Positions 21,796-33,025 of a stretch of 64,000 nt of DNA are shown piece after piece (positions within the stretch are counted from its first letter, which is position 1; each line of letters starts with the position of its first letter). The position numbers and the translations under genes are program-made. The stretch is from Pochonia chlamydosporia 170 (taxonomy: Eukaryota; Ascomycota; Sordariomycetes; Hypocreales; Clavicipitaceae). Location: contig NC_035796.1 in the NCBI RefSeq assembly GCF_001653235.2, forward strand, positions 186,001 through 250,000, written 5' to 3'. The notes beneath the pieces were generated by a model. That model did no database searches. It had not been told where the DNA came from and saw only the letters and a program-made list of their open reading frames with translations.

Positions 21796-23307
21796 GGGAA
21801 CCGGTATCCATGGTGTCTGGATATCTTTGGAGACGTTTAGCTGCCTGTGAATCTCCGACGCCGCAAATTATGTTGCGATCCAGGCGACGCAGCCGCAGCT
21901 ATTACTTGGTCTGTTCAAATTCTCTACCAATCCCGATCCTGGTGCCAGGACTGTATGAGGTAGCGCCAAATAAAGAAGCCCCCCTGGACGGCGCAGCTAC
22001 AGTCAAGATCCTGGTAGATGTAAAATAGGTACACAAAGGGTTTCCATTGGGGAGAGTTTGTGTTAATAAAACGATTCTGGTTCTGTTTTGCCTTTGCAAA
22101 TGTCATGTGAACATCTTGCCAAGGCATGGCTATCTCTTTTACCTGTACTGTTACCGAAAAAGGCACGATAAATAGAGAAGACGTGTGTGCGCATGTGAGT
22201 ATGGTCGATGTCCATACGTATCTAGCCAGGTCATAAATAGGGTACATATCCAGTTGAGCTAGATAGCTGACCAGACAGCAAACGAAGAATCCCCGCCACA
22301 TGGAAGTTATCGCCAAGCAATGCCTACTCCACACAATGGTACATGACCATGGTCGCTACTGGATGAATGTGTAGGCAAAAACTTCTGCCAAGCTCTCTAC
22401 TCTTCGGAATGCTTCTTCCATTTGCGGGGAAGTCCTTTGCGGCATCGACCCCGGCTAGCGAGCTGTGTTGGCCGAGCGTCAAACATCTCGGAAATGGTGA
22501 GAGCAAGAGACCAAATTTCCGCCCTGGCCAGGACAACACAACACAAGTTAATTTGTGCGAAGGGGTCGGTGCATATCGTGGCGTTTTGTATCACCAAAAG
22601 TATACAATCAACATTGAATGCGGACACGACGACGAGTCATGGGACAAGTCAGCAAGACCCAGCTTTGGAGTTGAGTTTGTGATCAGCTAACGAAGAGGAT
22701 AAGTCTCAACCGCCACAACGAAATATTGGGTGAGTTGTAATTCTATTTGACTGACAATACACTGGCTACCATCGACGAGTTCTACCTTCACTGCAGAGTA
22801 ATCCATGTACGATGTGATTACGTATGTCGACGCATCGACCTCTGGAGAACCCCGGCTTCCTATTTGAGCAAGATTAACCTAGCGGGGTACGATTAAGTTG
22901 CATTTCGCTTGATTATGAAGCATTCTTATTGGACAGTGAAAAATGGCTTCATCAAAGTCCAAGAGATCTACAAACGAACCAGACCCTTTCAGTTGACGTT
23001 GTACAGATTCCGCGTCCTCCATCTCGGACGAACATTCCGCAATTTCCGTGTCCATCGGTAACTCTGGCTTCCGTTCATCCTTCGCGGCAGTTGTCCAAGA
23101 TCGGGAACCACTATCTCTTCCATCTAGCGTGCGCCATGTTCGAGTCGGCGGTAGGTTGACGACTTAGACGCCCTCGTTGGTTTATATTGACCATCTACCC
23201 GACCGATAGATACTACGATTCCTCATGCCTCGCTGAGACTATCTAGCTGGCGACGAGCCACCCCTATCAACTACTATCTTCAGGCCACCAGGTCAATTAT
23301 ACGCATC
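21796..23307. other. Mostly gene-free stretch upstream of the MFS gene
   Basis: Holds the 3' region of the hydrophobin-like gene, one weak candidate small secreted protein (listed separately) and the promoter of the permease gene. No repeats noted. Confidence 0.35.
22367..22690 (+). CDS. Possible small secreted protein (weak)
   Basis: A 107-codon frame whose N-terminus has a passable signal peptide (basic start, LLFGMLLPFA core, AGKSFA end). A polar remainder follows with cysteines near positions 34, 64 and 85. No family is recognised, and antisense frames overlap it. Listed because signal-like start and single-exon length fit a small secreted protein; it may well be chance. Confidence 0.22.
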   Translation: MCRQKLLPSSLLFGMLLPFAGKSFAASTPASELCWPSVKHLGNGESKRPNFRPGQDNTTQVNLCEGVGAYRGVLYHQKYTINIECGHDDESWDKSARPSFGVEFVIS

Positions 23308-25006
23308 ATGACGACACAAACAAGCGATATCCCAGAAAAAGCCGAAGTCAGCCATGTCCACAATACTTCTACCGACGCAGAGTCGGACGACCCATGCCAC
23401 GATACCGTCTTCACACCAGAAGAACAACGCAAAATAAGACGGCAGATCGACCGACGTCTCGTCATACCAATAGGAATAATGTACTGCGTCGCCTTCATGG
23501 ACCGCACAAACATGAGCGTCGCAAGCATTGCAGGCATGACCAAGGATCTTGAACTCACCGGGAATAAATACGTGCGTCAAGCTGCACCATAATACCTATG
23601 CAAAACTAACCAACATAGAATATTGCCAACCTAGTCTTCTTCATCACATACACCCTTCTTCAACCTCCGTCGACTGTACTTATTCGTCGGATTGGTCCCC
23701 GGCTTCACCTCGCTGCGATTACTCTTTCTTGGGGCGCAGTCATGATTGGCATGGGTTTCGTGACCAACTTTGGGCAACTTGCGGCGCTGCGAACAGTGTT
23801 GGGCTTTTTTGAGGCTGGGTTCTTTCCGGGATGTGTCTACCTGCTTAGTACCTGGTATACTCGATGTACGTACTCTTAACAATAACACACGTATATGACC
23901 TCGGCCGAAATTATTCTGACAAGGAACGCACAGATGAAGTCGGCAAACGGTATTCCATCTTTTACCTGCTAGGTGCAATCGCAGCAGCCTTTTCTGGCAT
24001 TCTAGCCTACGGTGTAAGCACCCCCCAACCTCTTCAAAGGGTATGAACTAATGCCATCTACAGATCATGCAACTAAAAGGTCACGCCGGCCTCAACGGCT
24101 GGCGCTGGATCTTCATCCTAGAAGGCGTACTCACATGTGTTATAGGTATCGCCGGATACTGGTTCCTAGTCGACTTTCCGGACTCAAAACGCTCCACGTG
24201 GATGTTTCTAGGGAAAGCTGAACGCCAATGGGTCGTCAACCGAATCCAACAAGATCGCGGCGACTCGCAGGTTTCCAAATTCAATCTCTCCAAATTCCTC
24301 CGCAGCGGATCCGATTGGAAAGTATGGGCATATGCAGTAATCTTCTTCAACACAGGCACCATTACCTACGCACTGGCATACACCCTCCCCATCATCCTCG
24401 TCGACAGCATGGGCTTCAGCGTCGGTGCAGCGCAGTGCCTCATCGCTCCGCCGTACGCTTTCGCCGCGATCATCATGCTTTCTACAGCCTGGGCAGGCGA
24501 CAAGTACCGACTCCGAGGGCCGGTCATCATTTTTAATATGCTGCTGTGCCTTATTGGTTTGCCAATCATGGGCTGGGCCAGCAGCGCTGCCGTCCGATAC
24601 GTAGGCGTGTTCTTTGTGGTTGCCGGCACGAACAGCAATATCCCTGGTGTGATGGCCTTTCAAGCAAATAATATTCGGGGCCAGTGGAAGCGCGCATTTT
24701 GTAGTGCTACATTGGTTGGGTTTGGTGGTATTGGTGGAATTGCTGGCAGTCTTGTTTTCCGCAGCCAGGATAAGGCGAATGGGTATAAGCCTGGCATGTG
24801 GGCTTGTATAGCATTCGCACTGTTGACGGTGTTGCTTGTGCTTGTTTGTGATTTGAGCTTTTGGAGGCAGAATAAGTTGGCCGACCAGGAGGCAAAGATT
24901 CTTGAAGCGCTTGAGGTGAGTCATATACATATGTATACGATATCGCGATAGCGTGTGCTAACTGGAGCAGGATGATGCTACTGCCGACTTCCGGTATACA
25001 TACTAG
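23308..25006 (+). CDS. MFS permease of the anion:cation symporter family (Dal5/Tna1-like)
   Basis: Five exons: 23308-23571, 23619-23865, 23934-24013, 24064-24915 and 24971-25006, giving 492 residues. The N-terminal cytosolic part (about 50 residues, acidic) leads into the first membrane helix with CVAFMDRTNMSVASIAGM, the typical ACS-family start (YxDRxNxxxAxxAGM). GFFEAGFFPGCVYLLSTWYTR is the helix-4 motif of the family, and a NGWRWIFILEG segment follows. About 12 hydrophobic segments are present. Relatives import allantoate, nicotinate, pantothenate, biotin or similar carboxylates at the plasma membrane; the substrate here cannot be told. The last intron leaves an 11-residue end. All splice sites keep the frame, so the gene appears intact. 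Confidence 0.88.
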
Positions 25007-25424
25007 CTGGCGCCTGTGTTTCTATTTGACGTCATGATGTTATTGAACGAGTTGGCGAGTTCTTGATCCACTAGTGGTCCAACGAATCTGTATTGCCTAT
25101 GGGTATAGCTAATGCCTATTTGGAGGGTGTCGCGACACTATATCTGAGCATTTTTGGATTCCAAGTGGTATCTAGTGGCTGTATCAATATTTGAGATGCA
25201 GCAAATACTAGTTTTAGCCAGGTGTATGATGTTATGATTAGTGAATATGTCGATATTAACTCACATGGTAGTAGAACTAAGTCAATTTAGATGCTATCAA
25301 TCTTGTCCCTGCTATATCGTAAGACAGCCATGGATGCGAGGCATTGACTGGCATTCCTCAAGCAGAGCTCATATATTACCACGAGTCCAACAACGACCTA
25401 AACATCGATAATAAAGCTCTTGCC
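25007..25424. other. Convergent 3' spacer
   Basis: Between the ends of two converging genes (permease and kinase-like). No coding or repeat structure seen. Confidence 0.4.
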
Positions 25425-26504
25425 CTATCCCATTTCAGCTGCCATGTGATCTAATCCCACCAAGTCTCCCTGGAATGTCTGTTGTAGCCCCTTCTCAATA
25501 TATCCAGGAGTATAGCCACCCCCAAAATCTACAACAACCGCATCTCCCGCTGAATCTACGATGACATTGTCTGGTTTCACATCCCCCCAGACAATGCCAA
25601 GTTTGTGAAGTTGCTTCACCGTCACTTCAATCTGACGCATCCATTTCATTTTATTCTCTGCCGAGGCACTCTCTGCTCGCAAATCGAGAGTTTCTCCCTC
25701 AATATACTCCAGGAGGAAGCCCATCAAACACGAGACATCGTCATCCCACACTACAAGTCCAACAAGCTTTGACGTTCGTAAAGGCGGCGAGACTTGGCTT
25801 GAATTAATCTGTGATAGTACTCCTAGCTCTCGGAGATGGCCATGGTCCTTGAAGCCAGCTTTGAAGAAGAACACGTTATTGGTATCAACGTGTCGCACTT
25901 TTGTCGGAATATCACTTAGCTCTTCGGCACATAGCCCTTCACTCACACGTTCGAGCTTCGATGCTGGTATGACTGGGACTGATGGAAGAGTAGAACGAAG
26001 AATGACTTCCGGATCAACATCGTGTGAATCCGTCAAGTCTAGGGAGTCCACAATTTGAGTCCGAGGACTAGTATCACCGTGCATCTCGGGATGGTAGCAT
26101 TCCTGAACGGCGGAGAGGCTCCCTTCATTATTGACAAGATTGAATGCAAACGTGGTCGGAGAAAAGTATTCGAGGAGCGTGATGACCTTTGGAGCTCCCG
26201 GTGCTGGGGTTGGAGCTGCTTGGCGCATGAAGCCGTCTAAGGCAGCTAGAACCCACTCCTCGAAGTGAAACATGTTGTCAGGATCATCTAGTTCCGCCTT
26301 GAAATTGTTAAATTGATGTAGAAGCTCTCCTTTTCCTTCCAGATCTTCTGCCGATATAGTGACAAAGAACCGGGTACCGTTGTACAAGAAGACGTAGACA
26401 ATGTCCTTGCTATGCGCTGACAGTTCCAGCATGCAGAATGACGGTGTAGCGGCGTTGTTGTCCTGGGTTTCCATTGTTAGGCCTCGGATTAGTATAAATG
26501 GCAA
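25425..26504 (-). CDS. Atypical protein-kinase-like protein
   Basis: An intronless frame of 359 residues; Met11 (start at 26474) is an equally good start. The N-terminal half (about 1-180) is not recognised. The C-terminal half is kinase-like: hinge region with GFLLEYIEGETLDL, catalytic loop VWGDVKPDNVIVD (Trp-Gly-Asp replaces HRD, Asp and Asn kept), and magnesium loop VVVDFGGG (true DFG). It ends soon after at residue 359, without the usual activation-segment end and C-lobe helices. This is usual for a fungal-expanded kinase-like family (aminoglycoside-phosphotransferase-like size). Activity is possible because DxxxxN and DFG remain; substrate unknown. It belongs to a different subfamily from the frameshifted gene at 9.6 kb. 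Confidence 0.7.
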   Translation of the reverse strand: MPFILIRGLTMETQDNNAATPSFCMLELSAHSKDIVYVFLYNGTRFFVTISAEDLEGKGELLHQFNNFKAELDDPDNMFHFEEWVLAALDGFMRQAAPTPAPGAPKVITLLEYFSPTTFAFNLVNNEGSLSAVQECYHPEMHGDTSPRTQIVDSLDLTDSHDVDPEVILRSTLPSVPVIPASKLERVSEGLCAEELSDIPTKVRHVDTNNVFFFKAGFKDHGHLRELGVLSQINSSQVSPPLRTSKLVGLVVWDDDVSCLMGFLLEYIEGETLDLRAESASAENKMKWMRQIEVTVKQLHKLGIVWGDVKPDNVIVDSAGDAVVVDFGGGYTPGYIEKGLQQTFQGDLVGLDHMAAEMG

Positions 26505-26868
26505 TAGGATGCTGCTAGCAGTTGCTAACGATTACAGTTTGACAGTTTCTATTCCATCATTGGATGACAAGGTGAGGTTTATGCCGGTCTGAGAGGAGAT
26601 AAGAATGTAGCCGTGCGTCTTGCAAGCTAAACTGGGTGGACGAAATAACGGGGTGGAAGAGGAACGGATCAGTGAGACCGGGCAGTGTGACACCCGCATG
26701 ATAAGCTAACGATGAGTCAAAGGCATCACCTGAAGAGGAAAATAAAATTAATAGCACATGTAGGTCATCAACGTGGGAAGTTCCATGTCGACAACGTTAT
26801 ATTCTTGGACCGTGGTTTGTATTCCCGGTGAGAAATCGGAGCAAAGGCCTTTTGCAGCTGCCGCCAGA
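26505..26868. other. Spacer between kinase-like gene start and transcription-factor gene end
   Basis: About 360 bases; promoter of the kinase-like gene and 3' region of the regulator. No further feature is supported. Confidence 0.4.
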
Positions 26869-29329
26869 CTAGAAACAATCCCTCATGATAGTCGAAAGCC
26901 CCTCGCCATATGAATACGACTGATAATCCTCCCAAGACAAACCAGCCTGTTCGCCAACAGCATTCGTCGTCTCCTGCATCGTATGCACACCCTCAAACCA
27001 ATCCATAAGCTCTTGGCTCATCTGCATCCCATGCGCCAGCGGATCCATGGCCTGATCCTGATCCGGCCACTGCAGCACATCAAAAGCCGGCGCCATCGCC
27101 GGGTCATTGCCGCCCTGCATCGCACTTCTCGAATTGTCCAGTTTCTTCCCCTTCTCCATACCTACTTGCGCGGCCAGCGTGCTGAGACTCCTTATAGAGC
27201 GCCACAGCCGCTTCGAGGCGTATGATTTTGTAGCTAGCGACTTGACGAGGTCAATGGCCATGATGAAATCTGTTTTGCATCGCCCGCTGTATTCTGCTGG
27301 AGCTTGTGCCACAGCTAGGAAGAGCACCGCGAGTGCTGACACGAGGAACCAGTTGAATGCGACTTGCTGCAGGCGGTAGAAGTCGGATGTTGCGTCTAGG
27401 CGTGTGAGATGTTGGATCACGTCGATGGAGACGTTGACTACAGCTTCCGTCTCGTTTGGGTGATGTGCCATTTGGGTCGCGGAATGAAGGATGGGTCGAT
27501 ACAGGAGAATGCGAAGCTGTCTTGTGCGGAGGTACAGGAGAGACTGGAGGCGTAGGATGGCTCGGCAGGGTGCATCACCGGTTTGTGCATCGGGTTGGTG
27601 CTTGAGGAGTAGGGATTCAGGGATGGATTTCTCCCATTGGAGGACTTGCCAGTCCAGCCAGGCCATTTCATCGTCCTTGATTTGGTTGGTGTTGTTGAAG
27701 GCAGCCACGAAGTTCCAGACCTTGGTGGCAAGGCGAGTGTAGTCCACCATTACCCTCAGGTATGGCGTACTCTCATCCTAAATACTTCGTATTAGTAACC
27801 CTATCACGAAATGTCAGGTATGTCACCACTTACAGGTTCAGGCAGTTTGGGGTCGATATCAATCTCATGTAATGCACAACGCATACCAGTTCCCAGGCTC
27901 CAACGCATATCCAGTACGTATACAGACCAGAACAGCTTCGAAGCTCTCTCTGGCCCGAATTCCACGATTGCTGGCTCGCGCAAGGTTTCGTGTCTGTGTA
28001 GCCCTAATTCTAAGCACATGCGCTCGACGGTACCGATGAGTCTCCATGCTAGTGTTTCCTCGTCCATTTGGAAGTAAAATATGGACTACCCATTTTAGTT
28101 ATTTGTAAGTTTCCAAATTTCCAGGAGATAGGAACTCACGAGTAGCATAAGCAGTCTAATGTTCGAAAGGTTCGCCGGACGCCACATGTACTCCTTGGCA
28201 GTGTCCGCGACGCTGTTAAACAACCTCAGTCCAAGGTCGCTTCGACCGCCTCCCTCGGCAGTCAGCCCGCATGCAAGTGCCAGTTTCAGTACTGCTTCGT
28301 TGTTGTCTTTGCTGTGAGCACCATCTACATTACTTTGAGATGCTTCGCCGCTTGCACTCGACCGTGTGTAATGTGTGTAAACGAGCTCCACAAGATGAAG
28401 GGATTCATCAAGAGACAAAATGGGGTACATGATGCCCATCTCCTCTTCATACACATGGCAAAGCCTGGTAGCTTCATCTTTGCTGATGGCAGATAATGGG
28501 TCTGCGTCAAGTTCTGGAGATGGATGCGCGGACCGACTCCCAGAGGGAAACGGTGACGCCGCAGGGGAGGGCTCCTGTGTGACGTTCTCGCCCTCGCCCT
28601 CGCCCTCGTCTACCTCAGTAATTCCACGACTCTTCAAGTTGGACTTGGCAATCTTGAGACTGAATGCCGAGGTGATTGGTCCCTGAAACCCGGATTTTTG
28701 GCTCGACGAGAAGCTCCACTTTGGCGACGCATCTGCGCGTGCGGACTGAGATTCCACAGCGTTGTGGAATGTCGGTATCACGAGCTGTTTGGTGGATTGC
28801 CTGGGTTCAGACGGCGCTGTGCTCTGCGTCGTCGCAGTCACATCGGTGGACAAGTTGAGAGCCGCCGCCAGACTGCTAACTTGCTTCTGAAGGGAGTCAA
28901 TGTGACCATACAGTCGCCTGATGTCCTTCTCTGTGCTATGTCTATAGAATTCATAATTAATCAGCTGTTCTTGATGGCATCGGTGGCAGATCTCGTACTT
29001 ATCATGCTTGGCACTCTTGGCTGAGAATGGCATGTATTCGCACTTGCTCTTGCGCTGGCAACATCCCCGACACGGACTCTGTCCGTTGCATTTGATCTTT
29101 CGGCGTTTACACTCGTTGCTAGATGGCATTAGGATCCCAACGGACGCAACAGACGCAGCGCGGGATGCACGGGGTTTACGCACCAAGCTCTGGTTATGTA
29201 CCGCGCTCGCTTCCGAGGTCGGTCCCTGACTTCGTCGTGCGCATCTTGAGCATCTTGCGCATCTTGGTCCTCCTCTTGACTAAGATGCCCTGGCCACGCG
29301 CTCTCTGTGGGACAACATGCGTCACTCAT
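26869..29329 (-). CDS. Zn2Cys6 fungal transcription factor with zinc cluster split by an intron
   Basis: Four exons: 29329-29184, 29118-28140, 28085-27834 and 27777-26869, giving 761 residues. The first intron falls inside the zinc cluster. Exon 1 supplies Cys49's first two bases; exon 2 gives Cys52, 59, 65, 68 and 75 (C-x2-C-x6-C-x5-C-x2-C-x6-C). A basic stretch RPRKRAR precedes it. A linker with GEGEGE and Ser/Pro-rich runs follows, then the fungal-specific regulatory domain (about 290-560, with DEETLAWRLIG and CLELGLHRHE) and an acidic C-terminus. Without the splice the cluster lacks one cysteine, so the longest single frame would be misread. Start Met at 29329 is chosen as the nearest good in-frame ATG; others exist upstream (to 29575). 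It acts in the nucleus; target genes unknown. Confidence 0.85.
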
Positions 29330-31418
29330 ATCAGCGGTCGTCGGGAGCAAATCATCGACAACATCTTTGAATGAGGGAAGTTGAAATCGACTGAAATGGA
29401 GGTTGACAGGCCACAGAATTGTGGGGACATGGAACATCAAGTCTGGGGAAATGGGAACATGGAACATTGCAACCGACATATATTGTGAATGCGGAGAGCA
29501 TCGGCAACTATTTCCTGGAGCCACCAGACGTGCATTTATGGCCAGCAAAGCAGGAATATGCACACCAGACATCATCGAGTTGATTTGCTAGCCCTGCAAT
29601 TGTCCAAATCTGAATGACATCCGAACGCATATGCTCTACGAAAGTACTGAGAAGCCACACGATGTCGATGCCATCTAATCTGCGACCCGGATCCAAACAA
29701 GCGGCTAATATTGAATGTCTCATACCTAATCCACCATACTCGTGGCTATACGACTTTATCCACTATTATTCCCATCCAACCACTTCATGTAGGCGAATCA
29801 ACCGACCGGGCACTGAATCAAGGTGTTCACTTTAACACCAATTGCAAACTCAATCACGGTTTTATTTTTTTTTCTTGCAGCAAGCATATGCAAGTGGGGG
29901 CTTTCGCCGTGTTGCCCCGACAGTAGCCAAGCCGTTGCTGAAATAATTATATATTCAAGGTTCCGGTCCCTTTCACATACAATACGAAGTCAATTGAGAG
30001 CGCTCAACAGGGTAGCGGGCAAGTAGACCGCCTTGTGGGCCTGGCGGGGCGAAGCAATCTTAAGATTGATTGATGCATTAAATCCTTGTCTGGTCATGTC
30101 AAGTTGCATGTAGCCACACCCAGGATGGCATTGTCACATCAATTGATGGCTTCCGGAGTCTGAATTTATATTAGAATGCAGCATCCACACAAGCCAACAT
30201 GTCAGATACTCAAGTCCACGACACACCGGTGGGCATGGACCACCGCCATCTCAAGTTAACAGGCAAAGAAACGGCGCAGCACGGCCCAGACGACAACTCC
30301 AACTTCCTATATAGTGTCTGCGGCCGTATCGCAAATTGCAAGCTCCATTCCCAAGGCTGCTGGGGGTGGTCCATGATTCGAACCTGCTTCGCCAAAGGGA
30401 TGATGAGCGCGTTGCCCAAGCCATGGCAAGGCTTGATACCATCTTTGCCATGAGTATCAAGCAATCCCGCTCCAATTCAGAACCTCTAAACCCCAGCTAC
30501 ATTGCTACTGATGCTGAAATAATGAGAAGGTTTCACAATATCATGTACAGCTCCGTGACGCTACCATCAGCGCTATCAGGAGCTACTTGTAGTCCTGGTT
30601 CGCTTTAATACCTGAGCCTCGGAGCGGTCCGCGGTTTCAAACTTCATTCTTCTCGATTCACAAGTCTTGATGAACCTGGAACGGCTTCCAGACAAGTTTA
30701 CGCAGGAAGAATGGTCAAATCTAAGGTGCACCCAGGATCTGACTAGTCTGTTGGGCGTATTGAACTATAGGGACCACGACGTGTCTGATGTCGGGATAGA
30801 TGAGGCTTCGGATGGTTTCGAATGGCCATTTTACAGCCCAGTTTAGTCGACTATTGAGGCAAAAGGTATCGGAGACTCAAAGTGAACCCAGCATATAATT
30901 CGCTTGCAAGTTCTCAGCCAAGTAAGATGACATATTGACATATATCTTCCATAGTTTATAGCGTACATTGCATATCCTTGCGCATTATGCCAAGCCCATC
31001 GCCTGAAGTGGACCAGCAAAATCATCACACTTTATGCGACACACCTTGCATCTTAGACATGATGTGCACCTCATTGGATATTACGCCAATTTCCTTCCCG
31101 TAACACAATGCATCTTCCAATTGCAAGGTGGACCAATAACGTACGACTCCCCGAAAATTTCAAAATTTGCCAACTGTCAAATACATTGGCATACATCTCC
31201 GCGACGGGCCGCAATTATCTGATCGTCAACGTAGTAGCTCAATCGGCCCGACGATTTATTACATGAGCCGATAAATGAGGATGCCGGCTTATATCTCTTG
31301 GTAGATACTATTATAATCTTCATCATCAAAGACTTTAGCTGATTTATATATCTTCCACGCCGACTCCTTCTGACATTGTTGAGGACACCATCTCTACTCA
31401 TCTCGCAAGCGTTTAGAC
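29330..31418. other. Intergenic stretch between divergent genes, with decayed coding traces
   Basis: Promoters of the Zn2Cys6 gene (left) and the NADase-like gene (right) lie here. Protein-like pieces in different phases at 30199-30846 are listed separately. Nothing else is supported. Confidence 0.35.
30199..30846 (+). pseudogene. Possible decayed gene of unknown kind
   Basis: Three protein-like stretches follow one another in changing phase: codons from 30199, from about 30390 to 30608, and 30670-30846. The last is a 58-codon frame with normal amino-acid balance, rich in Asp/Glu and ending in WPFYSPV. No introns that would join them were found. No family is recognised. Either an old gene broken by frameshifts or chance. 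Confidence 0.2.
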
Positions 31419-32139
31419 ATGAAGTTCCATCTTTTCTTCTCGCTCCTCCCTCTGGTCAGCCCTGTCTGGGCTGCAGCAATTCCTTCAGGATGTCCCCTCG
31501 ATCCTCAATCCAAGGAGTATTGTCAGGGCACGAAAAATGATGCCTCCTTGAAGGGTACTTATTTATGCGGCGACAAACTCCTCGGACCTCTGGACTTCCG
31601 CACCAACACCACCCTTGGTACCATGCTGGACAATTACAAGCCCTTTGGCGCATTGTGCCCCGGCGACTTCCTAAAGAAGTACAAAGTAAGCGGCCAAGAT
31701 CGATTCTCCTACCCTCCTCAGGACGGCTTTCAACTCGCAAAAGTTGGGAACGACGCCGTCCCCATATATAACAAGAATATCACCTTGAACATCAATTTCA
31801 TGCTGGACCGATTTGGTGGCGAGGGCGGCAAGTTTCTGTCCGACTATCAAACACCCTACGAGAAACGGGCTCTCCCACCTGGTAATCTTGAGGAGCGGCC
31901 TGGTCAGCCTGGGACGTTGAGGTGAGTGCGCCGAGTTATTCCGTTGTTGGGATGTTGCTAATGAAGTAAGCCGCCGGAATAACTACTATGTATACCGAGT
32001 TGTCAAAGCATTTACCGTTTTGAGTGGACCTATTGCTCCTTGGTTTGAGCAGCCCGGCATGGGTATTCAGTACCTGTTGGATAGGAATGTGTCGTCCTAC
32101 GTGCTGGAGGGGTACTTGGAGAGGGTGCCGGCGAAGTAA
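31419..32139 (+). CDS. Secreted TNT-domain NAD glycohydrolase-like protein
   Basis: Two exons, 31419-31921 and 31971-32139, make 223 residues. The signal peptide is about residues 1-18 (MKFHLFFSLLPLVSPVWA). Four cysteines (25, 35, 50, 80) lie in the N-terminal part. The TNT fold begins near residue 95 with RFSYPPQDGF. It continues with DRFGGEGGKFL (Arg131), PYEKRALPP, YYVYRVVKAFTV and PWFEQPGMGIQY; Gln201 stands at the conserved catalytic Gln. Relatives include the surface or secreted NADases of Aspergillus and Neurospora conidia and the mycobacterial TNT toxin, which hydrolyse NAD+ to ADP-ribose and nicotinamide. Several N-x-T/S sites (NTT, NIT, NVS) suit secretion. No calcium-binding C-terminal extension is visible. 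The call rests on motif recognition; activity is inferred. Confidence 0.82.
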
Positions 32140-33025
32140 AGATTCATGGCACCAGTAGGTTTCAGTTCGATATTGCTATATCTGACTAAGGTTGAACATC
32201 GTCAATTTTAGATGTAGGTGTGGGGGATAGTAGTCAAATTGAGTAATATGGGTCGTTGTGAGTAGGTAAAAGTTTTGATAGCTGAGAGTTAGTGCGCAGT
32301 ATTGGAGGACTCTTTGCAATAATCTAATAGAAATCTTAACCGCAACTACGAATTATGCTCATGTGATGGTCCAATCTTATATCAAGCATTAACCACCCTG
32401 GTTTCTTGCCATGTTGATGTAAAATGAGAACCAGGTGGTCAGATCAATTCGCATAAATGATAGATAGACCACGACAAGTATCTAGTTCCAACTATCAGGG
32501 AGGCAGCAGAACTCAGCGGATCAAACGAGACGGTATTTCAACCACCGAGGTCAAAGCTCCGAGGTACGACTAAACCTGGGTGCTAGACATAGGTATCAAA
32601 GAATCGTAAGCCCGATGCTGAGTGTTAGGTACTTTGGCCATGGCCAATATGGAACCATGAGCTGCGGTTCGGAACCCTTAGTATCAGTCAGTTGAAAGCG
32701 AAGACCGGGGTCAGAGTAAGAGTCTCCTACTAATGCAGCTTCCAAGTTTCATCACATATCTAAGCAGAAGATGGGATGGCTTTCAACAAACTTGACTTTA
32801 GTTTCATTAGGCATCAATCCAGCTAGTCACTTACAATCGCAGATATCTCAACTACCTAGTTACTCACACATCCAACGACCAAAAGCAGACGCCAAATACC
32901 ATCACACATGTTGTAGTTGAAGCACCAACCCACGGTGCATCATTTATCCACCATTCCCCCCCAGCATAAGCAACCCTTCACGCTCGCCCTTCACCCGTTC
33001 ACCTCAACAGAACACCCAAACCAAG
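32140..33025. other. Convergent intergenic stretch
   Basis: Between the ends of two converging genes. The part from about 32900 to 33025 is C-rich and lies beyond the stop codon of the minus-strand thioesterase gene. No gene is supported. Confidence 0.4.

Noticed and set aside
30366..30385. GATTCGAACCTG, resembling a tRNA T-arm on the minus strand
   Set aside because: The flanking bases do not pair as a T-stem, and no acceptor or anticodon arm is found at proper distance.
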